A stretch of 64,000 nt of DNA from Mycolicibacterium stellerae (lineage in GTDB: Bacteria > Actinomycetota > Actinomycetes > Mycobacteriales > Mycobacteriaceae). Position 1 is the first letter of the stretch; the number at the start of each line of letters is the position of its first letter. A program made the translations under genes and the position numbers. The DNA lies in the NCBI RefSeq assembly GCF_003719305.1, contig NZ_RARC01000005.1:186001-250000 (forward strand), given 5' to 3'. This document shows, piece after piece, positions 42,645-50,179 of this stretch. The notes under the pieces are model-generated. The model had not been told where the DNA came from and made no database searches. It worked only from the letters and a program-made list of their open reading frames with translations.

Positions 42645-43535
42645 CTACGGAGGAGTCTCCGGCTGCCCGTCTGTCGACTCCCGGGCGGACAGCAGCAGTG
42701 CGACGACGACGAGTGCGATGCCGACGATTTCCAGGATCGTCGGCGTCTGTCGCAGCATCACGAGGCCGATCAGCGTCGCCGTCACCGGCAGGAGGGCCAG
42801 CAGCAACGCGAACTTGGCGCTGCCGATCTGGACGAAGACGAGTTGATCCAGCGCGTAGGGGATGGCGGTGGACAGCAGCCCGATGCAGAGGCCGAGCAGC
42901 CACGTCCGGGAGTCGGCGAAAACCGACGCGTCGATGTGCGCCTGGGGGGCGAGGATGGCGGGCGCGAGGATGACCGCAGCCAATGCCATCCCGACAGCCA
43001 GCGAATCGAGTCCGTCGCCGGTGTCGGCGACCCGCTTGCCGAGCAGGATGTAGCCGGCCCACATCGCCGCCGACACCAGCGCGAAAAGCACGCCGATCAG
43101 GTTGGCGTCGAACTCCACCCCCGCCAGCAGCAGAACACCGGCGCAGGCCAGCCCGACGGCGGCGAAGTCACGTCGTCGCCGTGAGCCGAGTGCCGCCACC
43201 GCTGTCGGGCCGAGAAACTCGATCGCGACCGCGGTGCCGAGCGGGATCCGCGAGATCGCCTCGTAGATGGCGATGTTCATCGCGATGGTCACCAGCCCGA
43301 ACATCAACGCGACACCGGCTTGTCTGCGGTTCCATCGACGACGCCACGGCCGCCGCCACGCGAGCAACGCGACCGCTGCGGCGGCCGCGCGCAGCCAGGC
43401 GACCGTTGCCGGCTCGGTCGTCTCGAACAGGAAGACACCGATGGCGGCGCCGACGTACTGAGAGATGGCCCCGACCACGAAGACGATCGGGATCGACCAT
43501 CCCGGCAGCAGCGATTGAGATCGGATGAGTGGCAA
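42645..43535 (-). CDS. EamA/DMT-family transporter (RhtA-like)
   Basis: This 296-aa integral membrane protein has about ten hydrophobic helices in two repeated EamA halves (first half about residues 15-135, second about 150-285). The first half has the conserved RAAAAAVALLAWRRP and AIEFLGPTAVAALGSRRRRD segments and the second half GLLSTAIPYALDQLVF and LLPVTATLIGL. The subgroup resembles RhtA-type amino acid (threonine/homoserine) exporters. The start is TTG 43535, the only one giving a complete first helix. Substrate assignment is inference from family likeness. Confidence 0.82.
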   Translation of the reverse strand: MPLIRSQSLLPGWSIPIVFVVGAISQYVGAAIGVFLFETTEPATVAWLRAAAAAVALLAWRRPWRRRWNRRQAGVALMFGLVTIAMNIAIYEAISRIPLGTAVAIEFLGPTAVAALGSRRRRDFAAVGLACAGVLLLAGVEFDANLIGVLFALVSAAMWAGYILLGKRVADTGDGLDSLAVGMALAAVILAPAILAPQAHIDASVFADSRTWLLGLCIGLLSTAIPYALDQLVFVQIGSAKFALLLALLPVTATLIGLVMLRQTPTILEIVGIALVVVALLLSARESTDGQPETPP

Positions 43536-43563
43536 CCATACTTCGTCGGCCTAGGGTGGATTT

Positions 43564-44520
43564 GTGAGCACCGACGGCGAGCGCGACGGGGTGAAACTCA
43601 CCAATCTCGACGAACCGCTGAGCCCGGACGCGCGTGCCACCAAGCGTGACCTGGTGGACTACCTCGACGCCGTCGCCGACCGGATGCTGCCGGGGCTGGC
43701 CGGCCGGCCGCTCACCGTGCTTCGAATCCTGCGCGGGCAGGCGCCGTTCATGCAGAAAAACGTGCCGAAGTACACCCCGGACTGGGTGAAGACCGTCCCC
43801 ATCTGGGCCGAGGCGTCGAAGCGGGAGGTGCACTACGCGTTGTGCGACGATCGCCGCACCTTGCTGTGGTTCGCCAACCAGCGCGCGGTCGAGTACCACC
43901 CCACGCTGGGGCTTGCCGACAACATCTATCGGCCCACACATATGGTTCTCGATCTCGACCCGCCCGGCGACGACGACTTCGGCGCCGTGGTGGCCGTCGC
44001 GCATCTGGTCCGTCAGGCACTGGCCGATACCGGCCTATCGGGGGCGGTGAAGACGAGCGGCGCGAAGGGAATTCACGTCTTCGTGCCCATCGATGACTCC
44101 GCGCCCGTCGACGATGTGGCCGCGGCAACCCGGGCGGTCGCGGCGAGAGCGGAGGCGCTCGACCCCACCGTGGCCACGACCGCGTTCATCGTCGACGACC
44201 GTGGCGGCAAGGTGTTCGTGGACTCCACCCGCGCAGGCGGGGCCACCGTCGCGGCCGCCTACAGTCCGCGCCTTCGACCCGGCGTGCCGGTCTCATTTCC
44301 TCTTGACTGGTCGGACTTGGATGCCGTCAACCCCGCCGACTTCACCGTGCATTCGGCGATCGATGCGCTGGGCGGGCGTGATCCCTGGGCGGAGTCAATG
44401 CCCGAACCACAAAGACTGCCAACCGGTTTGATCGAGCAGGGCCACACCATCCCCGTCGCCCGGGTGGCCGCTATGCACGAAGGCAAGCGCCGCGCCCGCG
44501 CCCGGCGTCGTGAGGGGTGA
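43564..44520 (+). CDS. LigD polymerase-domain protein (stand-alone archaeo-eukaryotic primase-like polymerase)
   Basis: This 318-aa protein corresponds to the polymerase domain of LigD, encoded alone as in the mycobacterial PolD-type proteins. Conserved segments are the metal-binding LDLDPPGDDDF (Asp-x-Asp pair), the nucleotide-binding TSGAKGIHVFVPI and a later acidic residue in VFVDSTRAGG. An N-terminal KLTNLDEPLSP and PGLAGRPLTVLRILRG match the family. Such enzymes add ribo- or deoxyribonucleotides at gaps and ends during double-strand-break or base-excision repair. No ligase or nuclease domain is attached and no ku gene is visible here. GTG 43564 is divergent from the EamA transporter. Confidence 0.9.
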   Translation: MSTDGERDGVKLTNLDEPLSPDARATKRDLVDYLDAVADRMLPGLAGRPLTVLRILRGQAPFMQKNVPKYTPDWVKTVPIWAEASKREVHYALCDDRRTLLWFANQRAVEYHPTLGLADNIYRPTHMVLDLDPPGDDDFGAVVAVAHLVRQALADTGLSGAVKTSGAKGIHVFVPIDDSAPVDDVAAATRAVAARAEALDPTVATTAFIVDDRGGKVFVDSTRAGGATVAAAYSPRLRPGVPVSFPLDWSDLDAVNPADFTVHSAIDALGGRDPWAESMPEPQRLPTGLIEQGHTIPVARVAAMHEGKRRARARRREG

Positions 44521-44586
44521 CACCGGACGCCCTCGCCTGATCTCGGACGCCGCGCCGAAGTTTTGACCGTTGGTGTGCCCGCCTCG

Positions 44587-44640
44587 CAGCGACATATTCG
44601 CTGTAATCGAAACCCTTTCGGTGCCAGCGAAAAATTCGCT
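44587..44640. terminator. Three tandem hairpins in the convergent gap
   Basis: CAGCGA/TCGCTG, CGAAA/TTTCG and AGCGAA/TTCGCT occur back to back within 54 bases of the 165-base gap between the convergent polymerase and phosphoesterase genes. The first and third share the AGCGA stem. Transcription termination for one or both strands is the simplest reading. Confidence 0.4.
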
Positions 44641-44685
44641 CGAAGCCGGGCATTGGGGACCGCGGCCCATCGAGAGCAACACCGG

Positions 44686-45849
44686 TTACCCACCGACCTC
44701 CAGCGAAACGACGGTGATGTCGGGCGGCGCACCGACCCGTACGGGCGGGCCCCAGAGGCCGGCGCCCCGGGTGACATACAGCTGGGTCCCCTCCACGGTC
44801 GATAGCCCGGCCAGCGAGGGTTGCACGGCGCGGACGATGTAGTGAAACGGCCACATCTGGCCACCGTGGGTGTGGCCGGACAGCTGGAGATCCACGCCAC
44901 GCGCGGAGGCCTCGGTCACCTGAACCGGTTGATGGGCAAGCAGAATCGTCGGTCGCGACGCGTCCACCCCGGACAGAGCGCGGTCGAAGTCGGGTGGGTC
45001 TGACCGCTGCTCACCGGCGACATCGTTGACGCCGGCCAGAACGAATGCCGCTGCGCCGCGCCGGATCGCCGTGTTCTCGTTTTGCAGCGGCTGCACGCCG
45101 AGCCGCTCCAGCTCATGTAGCCACGACGCCGTGTCATCGAGGAAATACTCGTGGTTGCCGGTGACGAAGAAGGAACCTTCCCGAGACACCAAGTCCTGCA
45201 ACGGTTCCGCCGCGGAGCCGAGCTCCTCGACCGTTCCGTCCACCAGGTCGCCGACGATCGCGACGAGATCCGGCTCGGTCTCGTTGATCATCGCGACGAT
45301 GCGTTCGGTGTGTGCACGCCCCGCCAACGGGCCGAGATGGATGTCGGACACCAGGGCAATGCGGAAACCGTCGAAAGTCGGATCGAGCCGGCGCAGTCGC
45401 ACCGGGACCCGAAGCAGGTCGGGTGGACCGAGCGCTTTGGCCATGCCGAAACCGACCAGGCCCACAGCCGCAACGCCCGTCGCGGCCGCGGTTGTCCTGG
45501 CGAGGAACACCCGCCGGTTCATCGAGGGTTCGTCCGGCTCGGTCACGTCCGGCCGGCGGCGCTTCACCCAGCGGCGCAACGCAATACGGACCGGTTCTGT
45601 CACCAGCAGCGTGAGAAACAGATAGGCGATCAGACCAAACCAGACATACCCGGACCACGCGAGCCACGCCGGCTCCCGCCAACCGAGAACTCTCGGCAAA
45701 AGCAGCGTCGCCAATAGCAGCAGCAGCAGGGCCACGAGAACACCGGTGAGCACCCATCGCGCGCGGCCCATGGTCGTGTCCTTGATCAGCCGCTTCCACA
45801 CGTACAGGTGCATCAGTCCGAGGACCGTGCCCAGGATGGCGATGAACAT
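44686..45849 (-). CDS. Membrane metallophosphoesterase (YkuE/calcineurin-like)
   Basis: This 387-aa protein has three to four N-terminal membrane segments (about residues 1-90), a fifth hydrophobic stretch after an Arg pair (RRVFLARTTAAATG), then a calcineurin-like phosphoesterase domain. The metal-binding motifs are all present: SDIHLG, GDLVDG, GNHEY, LLAHQP and SGHTHGGQ. The enzyme probably acts on a phosphodiester or lipid phosphate at the membrane. It follows the upstream lipoprotein gene with only three bases between stop and start, so the two are co-expressed. A paralogue with the same layout lies at 57609-58823. Confidence 0.87.
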   Translation of the reverse strand: MFIAILGTVLGLMHLYVWKRLIKDTTMGRARWVLTGVLVALLLLLLATLLLPRVLGWREPAWLAWSGYVWFGLIAYLFLTLLVTEPVRIALRRWVKRRRPDVTEPDEPSMNRRVFLARTTAAATGVAAVGLVGFGMAKALGPPDLLRVPVRLRRLDPTFDGFRIALVSDIHLGPLAGRAHTERIVAMINETEPDLVAIVGDLVDGTVEELGSAAEPLQDLVSREGSFFVTGNHEYFLDDTASWLHELERLGVQPLQNENTAIRRGAAAFVLAGVNDVAGEQRSDPPDFDRALSGVDASRPTILLAHQPVQVTEASARGVDLQLSGHTHGGQMWPFHYIVRAVQPSLAGLSTVEGTQLYVTRGAGLWGPPVRVGAPPDITVVSLEVGG

Positions 45850-45852
45850 GCG

Positions 45853-47040
45853 TCAGCAGGTGAGCGGCGGTAGTGCGTCCACGCGGAGAACGCCTGCGCT
45901 GGTAGGGGGCTCCTTCATCGTCGCCCCAATGCCAACCGCGATGGTGCCGCCGTCCGCGCCGCCGACCGACGGGCGAAGATAGGTGAGTGCGCCAGACCGC
46001 GTGTCGATGACGGTGGCAAAGGTGTCGAAATTATCGCCGGGGCGTCCTCGCTCGATCACCACATACGGTCCGACGACTGAAAGCGGCAGCGCCTGAAACC
46101 TTCCCGGCGGCGTATTCCCAGTGATGTGCACCAGGCCGGAGTTCGGTGACCAGTACGCGAGTCCCGGCTCACCCTGGTCCCTTCCGGTGGACCACGCGTA
46201 GGCGTTGCCGTCGGTCACGAGCGTCATCTGATCCCGGCCGGTGCCCACCGCCCCTGCGACCGCGGGCGGTAATGCGTCGGGAATCTTGAGTTCGGCCCTC
46301 GCGCCGGTGTTCTGATCCCACGCGACGTCCCAGGCCAGGCCCGCTGCAGTGGTCCGCACGTTGCGCATGTCGCCGGATGCCACATCGGTCACCGCACCGG
46401 TGTTGAGGTCGTAGGACTGAATCCTCCCGGCGTCGCCTGCGAAGGTGTCCCTCGTGATCCAGTACACCTTGCCGCCGAACAGGGTGACCGAATCGATCGT
46501 CTTCCCCCCGGACGTGCGGTCCTCGGCGGGGCTGTCCACGACGGTCCTGGTCGCGCCGCCCTGCCGGTCGACCACATCGATACGCATGATCGTGGGAATG
46601 ATGCCGTTGGCGCCGCGCGGCGAGTACTCGACGCCGACGACGACCCAACGATCGTCGAGCGCCACCGCCCCGATCGAATTCCGGTTGGGCTCGGGTACCG
46701 CATAGATCTCGTTGACGGACTTGTCGGAATCAATCAGCAAGAGGTCGCGGGTGTCGCCGTTGTCGCGTGACACGGCGACCTCGCCACGCCGACCGACGGC
46801 CATCGGCACATTCGAGATGCCGCCGGTCTTGACGGCGCTCGCGTCGATTGCCTTCTGCCAGGCTGCGGGGACCTCCGTCACGCAGGATGGCCGGGTGCTC
46901 GGTTGAGGCGCGGCGACCGTCGTCGTCATATCGGTGACCGCCCGATCAGAGCCGGACCCGTCGGAACACGCAGCGGCGGCGACCGTCAGAGCCGCCATCG
47001 CGACGGCGCCGACGCCTGTGCGTACCGCAACGACGACCAC
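45853..47040 (-). CDS. Putative lipoprotein with beta-propeller-like repeats
   Basis: This 395-aa exported protein starts at GTG 47040 and has a hydrophobic N-terminus ending in a lipobox (VAAAAC, then SDGSGSD). The mature part is rich in short beta-type segments separated by Gly/Asp turns (for example IGAVALDDRWVVVGVEY, GGKVYWITRD, GNAYAWSTG), suggesting a six- or seven-bladed propeller. No catalytic motif or known family is evident. It is translationally close to the metallophosphoesterase gene downstream. Confidence 0.72.
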   Translation of the reverse strand: MVVVAVRTGVGAVAMAALTVAAAACSDGSGSDRAVTDMTTTVAAPQPSTRPSCVTEVPAAWQKAIDASAVKTGGISNVPMAVGRRGEVAVSRDNGDTRDLLLIDSDKSVNEIYAVPEPNRNSIGAVALDDRWVVVGVEYSPRGANGIIPTIMRIDVVDRQGGATRTVVDSPAEDRTSGGKTIDSVTLFGGKVYWITRDTFAGDAGRIQSYDLNTGAVTDVASGDMRNVRTTAAGLAWDVAWDQNTGARAELKIPDALPPAVAGAVGTGRDQMTLVTDGNAYAWSTGRDQGEPGLAYWSPNSGLVHITGNTPPGRFQALPLSVVGPYVVIERGRPGDNFDTFATVIDTRSGALTYLRPSVGGADGGTIAVGIGATMKEPPTSAGVLRVDALPPLTC

Positions 47041-47091
47041 ATCCGGACACTAGCGCGTCGTGGCGGAAAACCTCAGCGCAAGCGGTGCCCG

Positions 47092-47478
47092 TCAGCCGCC
47101 CGACGGTGGCGCGGGCGCCAGCGACGCGCACGCCTGCTGCGCGTTGTCCCATGTCTGCTGATCGACCCCCGGCGGTGCGGGCATGGCGCCTCCGCCGGCT
47201 GGCGGGCCTCCCGGCGGTACAGCACCGTCGGGTGGCGGGCCGACGGGACCTCCCGGGCCGCCTCCGGGCGGAGCGGGCACTCCGTTGTCGGTCATGCATT
47301 TCATGAACGCATCGGGGTCGCCGGGGGTTTGCGCCGACGATGACGACGCCGCCGACGTCGACGGCGCCGCCGTGGTTTGGTCGCCGGTCGAGGCGCCTGA
47401 TGAGCAGGCCACCACGGCCGACATCAGCGCCGCACCTGCGGCCGCGACGGCGGCCGTGCGGATTTCATAGCGGATCAC
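47092..47478 (-). CDS. Small Pro/Gly-rich lipoprotein
   Basis: This 128-aa protein has a signal peptide with lipobox SAVVAC followed by SSGAS, a Ser/Thr-rich linker, a central Gly/Pro-rich tract and two further cysteines (MKCMTDNGV and QQACASL) that could form a disulfide. The order Cys-Met-x-Asn-Gly-Val then Pro-rich then Ala-Cys is seen in small secreted actinobacterial proteins of unknown role. GTG 47478 has AGGAGA upstream. Confidence 0.7.
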   Translation of the reverse strand: MIRYEIRTAAVAAAGAALMSAVVACSSGASTGDQTTAAPSTSAASSSSAQTPGDPDAFMKCMTDNGVPAPPGGGPGGPVGPPPDGAVPPGGPPAGGGAMPAPPGVDQQTWDNAQQACASLAPAPPSGG

Positions 47479-47675
47479 GTTGTCTCCTGATGGATCGAAG
47501 GTGCCCGTTACGGTATGAGGCGTTGATGGGCGGCGACTTTCCGCCGACTATGCGCCAGCTATGACCGCGGGCAACTCCCCGCAATCCGTTTCGTTTGGTT
47601 GTTCCGCGGTAATTCCGAGCCCACGTAGCCGCGAAGGCTCCATTCGAGCGGCTACCCCGATAGAAAGGACCGAGC

Positions 47676-47918
47676 ATGGCGCTCAACGACGACGACATCA
47701 CCACAGCGGGCGGCGGAGGAGAGGGAACTGCCGACGGCGGCTCCAACCCCGAAGGCCACGACGGCGGAGCCGACGGAACCGCAGCCGAAGGCCCGGCCGA
47801 CGGCGGCTCGAATCCCGAAGGCCACGACGGCGGAGCCGACGGAACCGCAGGCGAAGGCCCGGCCGATGGGGGCTCGAATCCCGAAGGACATGACGGCGGG
47901 GCCGACGGTACGGCCTGA
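47676..47918 (+). CDS. Repeat-containing small peptide, candidate substrate of the adjacent JmjC oxygenase
   Basis: This 80-aa acidic peptide has a short N-terminal part (MALNDDDITTAGGGGEGT, residues 1-18) followed by three copies of an 18-residue unit ADGGSNPEGHDGGADGTA (19-36, 41-58, 63-80) joined by AEGP and GEGP. Each unit contains one His, one Asn and three Asp residues and no Cys or Lys. ATG 47676 is preceded by AGAAAGGA. It has no recognised enzyme domain; similar short Gly/Asp repeat proteins are, as far as I recall, labelled BatC in mycobacterial annotations. Nine bases separate it from the JmjC gene, and a ferredoxin-like gene follows. A leader plus repeated cores beside an oxygenase is the layout of a ribosomal peptide precursor, which is a hypothesis here. 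Confidence 0.75.
   Translation: MALNDDDITTAGGGGEGTADGGSNPEGHDGGADGTAAEGPADGGSNPEGHDGGADGTAGEGPADGGSNPEGHDGGADGTA
47730..47915 (+). repeat. Three tandem 54-base coding repeats (66-base period)
   Basis: The repeat starts at 47730, 47796 and 47862. The first two copies differ at very few bases and the third at more, which suggests step-wise expansion under selection for the same amino acid sequence. Confidence 0.85.
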
Positions 47919-47927
47919 CCGCATTCC

Positions 47928-49133
47928 GTGCTGAGCCGCTTCATCGCAACCGACCCCCAGACATTCGCCACCGAGTACTGGGGTCGTAGACCGCTGCTCA
48001 GCCCGTCAGCCGCACTCCCCCGCGATTTCGGCGACCTGCTCTCGCCCGACACGGTCGACGAGTTGATCGCCGAGCGCGGGGTGCGTGCGCCGTTCATCCG
48101 GTTGGCCAACGAAGGCGACGTCTTGGCCAAGGACTGCTACCTCGGTCCCGCCGGATTCGGCGCGGAGATGGGTGACCAGGTGGACTCGGCCAAGGTGCTG
48201 GCCCAGTTCGCCGCCGGGGCAACGATTGTCCTGCAGGGCCTGCACCGGCTTTGGCCGCCTGTCATCGACTTCGTCCGGCAGGCAGTCGACGAACTGGGTC
48301 ATCCGGTGCAGGCGAACGCCTACATCACGCCGCCCACCAGTCGCGGCTTCGACCCGCACTACGACGTCCACGACGTCTTCGTCCTGCAGGCGTCCGGGCA
48401 GAAGCGCTGGATCGTCCACGAACCCGTCCACGTCCACCCGCTGCCGTCGCAACCGTGGACGCAACACCGGGCCGCGATCGCGAACCGGGTGACCGACGAC
48501 CCGGTCATAGACACCGTGCTCTCGGAGGGCGACGCGCTGTATCTGCCACGTGGCTGGATCCATTCGGCGCAGGCGCTGGAAACCACCTCGATCCATCTGA
48601 CGGTCGGTGTCTCTCCGCTGACCGCTGTCGACGTGGCAAGGACGGTGATCGACGAGTTGGGGACCTCTGCCGCGTTCAGGGAGTCGCTGCCGATGGGCGC
48701 CGACCCGACCGATCGGGATGAGATCATCGCGGCGGTGAGCAAGGTGATGGCCGAAATGGTCGAGACGTTGCGCGACGACGCGTCCACGCTGAGCGCCGGC
48801 GCGGCATCGCGGTTGGTGCGGCGGCACGCTGACCGGACACGACCCGTCGCGATCCGGCCGCTGGCGTCGCTTCTCGCAGGCGAACGGGCAGATACGACGC
48901 GGGTTCGGTGGCGCCATGGACTGGTCGCCACGATCGACCATTCGGGTGGACGTGTTGTGCTGCGGTTGCCGGACAAGGTGCTGACGCTTCCGATGTCGTG
49001 TGCGGATGCCGTCGCGGCGCTACACCATGGGCGGGTGGCCGACGCCGATAGCTTGCCGGGACTCGACCACGCCGACGGGACCGTGCTGATCCGCAGGCTG
49101 CTGCGAGAAGCTGTCGTCGTGCCGGTCAACTGA
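47928..49133 (+). CDS. JmjC/cupin-4-type 2-oxoglutarate oxygenase
   Basis: This 401-aa protein resembles ribosomal oxygenases (ROXA/YcfD, NO66/MINA53) that hydroxylate Arg or His side chains using Fe(II) and 2-oxoglutarate. The jelly-roll metal ligands are visible: HYD (His144, Asp146) and a distal His in GWIHSAQ (His212). The N-terminus has FATEYWGRRPLL, a family hallmark. The C-terminal 150 residues fit the dimerisation/winged-helix part of such enzymes. GTG 47928 lacks a clear ribosome-binding site and probably depends on translation of the repeat peptide gene nine bases before it. The target protein is unknown; the upstream repeats, each with one His, are attractive candidates. Confidence 0.87.
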   Translation: MLSRFIATDPQTFATEYWGRRPLLSPSAALPRDFGDLLSPDTVDELIAERGVRAPFIRLANEGDVLAKDCYLGPAGFGAEMGDQVDSAKVLAQFAAGATIVLQGLHRLWPPVIDFVRQAVDELGHPVQANAYITPPTSRGFDPHYDVHDVFVLQASGQKRWIVHEPVHVHPLPSQPWTQHRAAIANRVTDDPVIDTVLSEGDALYLPRGWIHSAQALETTSIHLTVGVSPLTAVDVARTVIDELGTSAAFRESLPMGADPTDRDEIIAAVSKVMAEMVETLRDDASTLSAGAASRLVRRHADRTRPVAIRPLASLLAGERADTTRVRWRHGLVATIDHSGGRVVLRLPDKVLTLPMSCADAVAALHHGRVADADSLPGLDHADGTVLIRRLLREAVVVPVN

Positions 49134-50020
49134 TGACGGCTGCGGGAAGGGTGCCGTGCAGCGACCAGTCGCTGTCGCGTGCCGATCCGATTTACGGCAC
49201 CGCCTCGGCTGGCTTCTCCTGGGTTCTGCTCGAATTGCCTGGGGCTTGGGGCCATTCGGCGTTTCTCAATTCTCCGAACATCATCGATCCCCAACTCGGC
49301 CGCGCCATCGTCGGCCGTTTCGAGAAGGCGAAGATGCGGATCGCGGCGATTCGCCGTCACGGTCGGCGGTCGACCACACCGCGATGGCGTTGGTTCATTG
49401 CGCATTCCGAACCGGGTAGCGAAGCGCTGTACGGCGGCGAGGTCAGCAACCCCCGCGAATATCTTGATCTCGCTCTCGATGGAGGCGACGGGTCGCCGTC
49501 GACCGATCCCGTCGTGGCGGTCTGCGCACATGGCAAACACGATCAGTGCTGTGCCGTGCGAGGCCGCAGCGCCTGCAAGACGATCGCGGAGCAGTACCCC
49601 GAATACACTTGGGAGTGTTCACATTTGGGTGGTGATCGGTTCGCCGCGACGATGCTGGTGCTGCCGGAGGGACTGTGCTACGGGCGGGTCGACTCGACCG
49701 ACTCGGCGGGGCTGGTTCGCCTGTATCTCGAGGGGCGAATCGACAACCGGTATCTCCGCGGGCGAACCTCGCTACCGCATGCCGTGCAGGCCGCCCAGTA
49801 CTTCGCACGCGAGGCCTACGGCGACGACCGCATCGCGAGCCTGTCACCGCTGGCTGTCGAGCGGGGAGAGGGCATTATCCGCGTGGTGCTGCGCGGCGAC
49901 CCCGGCGAGATCGAGGTTGTTCTGACCGAGGAGATGACCGAGCCGTTACTGTCGCAATGTGACGCACGAGTCGAAGGCAGCGTCCGGGTTTTCGTGCTGA
50001 ACTCGATAAGAGCCGCGTAG
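49133..50020 (+). CDS. Sucrase ferredoxin-like (thioredoxin-fold [2Fe-2S]) protein
   Basis: This 295-aa protein belongs to the 'sucrase ferredoxin' family of thioredoxin-fold iron-sulfur proteins. The cluster-binding region is evident: VVAVCAHGKHDQCCAVRGR followed by WECSHLGGDRFAATMLVLP, giving cysteines spaced as in thioredoxin-like ferredoxins. The C-terminal half includes LYLEGRIDNRYLRGRT. ATG 49133 shares a base with the JmjC stop (TGATGA), so the proteins are co-translated. It could supply electrons or keep the oxygenase iron reduced; this partnership is inferred from gene order only. Confidence 0.85.
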   Translation: MTAAGRVPCSDQSLSRADPIYGTASAGFSWVLLELPGAWGHSAFLNSPNIIDPQLGRAIVGRFEKAKMRIAAIRRHGRRSTTPRWRWFIAHSEPGSEALYGGEVSNPREYLDLALDGGDGSPSTDPVVAVCAHGKHDQCCAVRGRSACKTIAEQYPEYTWECSHLGGDRFAATMLVLPEGLCYGRVDSTDSAGLVRLYLEGRIDNRYLRGRTSLPHAVQAAQYFAREAYGDDRIASLSPLAVERGEGIIRVVLRGDPGEIEVVLTEEMTEPLLSQCDARVEGSVRVFVLNSIRAA

Positions 50021-50033
50021 GACCGGCCCGACA

Positions 50034-50065
50034 GAAAGGAAGGGATCGATTTCCCTTCCACTTTC
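50034..50065 (+). terminator. Hairpin after the JmjC operon
   Basis: GGAAGGGA and TCCCTTCC form an 8-bp stem with a 6-base loop, extended by GAAA/TTTC and followed by a short T-containing stretch. It lies 14 bases after the ferredoxin stop codon and before the helR regulatory region, consistent with a terminator. Confidence 0.5.
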
Positions 50066-50082
50066 AATCTATATCGCACTAG

Positions 50083-50101
50083 GGGACTTGCGGCAAGGCC
50101 C
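50083..50101 (+). promoter_or_regulatory. Rifamycin-associated element (RAE) upstream of helR
   Basis: GGGACTTGCGGCAAGGCCC matches the published 19-bp RAE consensus GGGGCTTGCGGCAAGGCCC at 18 positions. In actinobacteria the RAE precedes rifamycin-inducible resistance genes, including helR. It is 78 bases before the helR start. Rifamycin induction is inferred from the match. Confidence 0.85.
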
Positions 50102-50179
50102 GGGTGATGGCTCACAATCGTCCCTTACCTGCGGCCGCAGGCCCAGGCACAGGCGAAGACGCGCGGCATATGGGGGCAT

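Noticed and set aside
42610..43062. Upstream extension of the 217-aa membrane protein
   Set aside because: It overlaps the EamA transporter gene, which has clear membrane repeats; the extension is Arg/His-rich shadow sequence.
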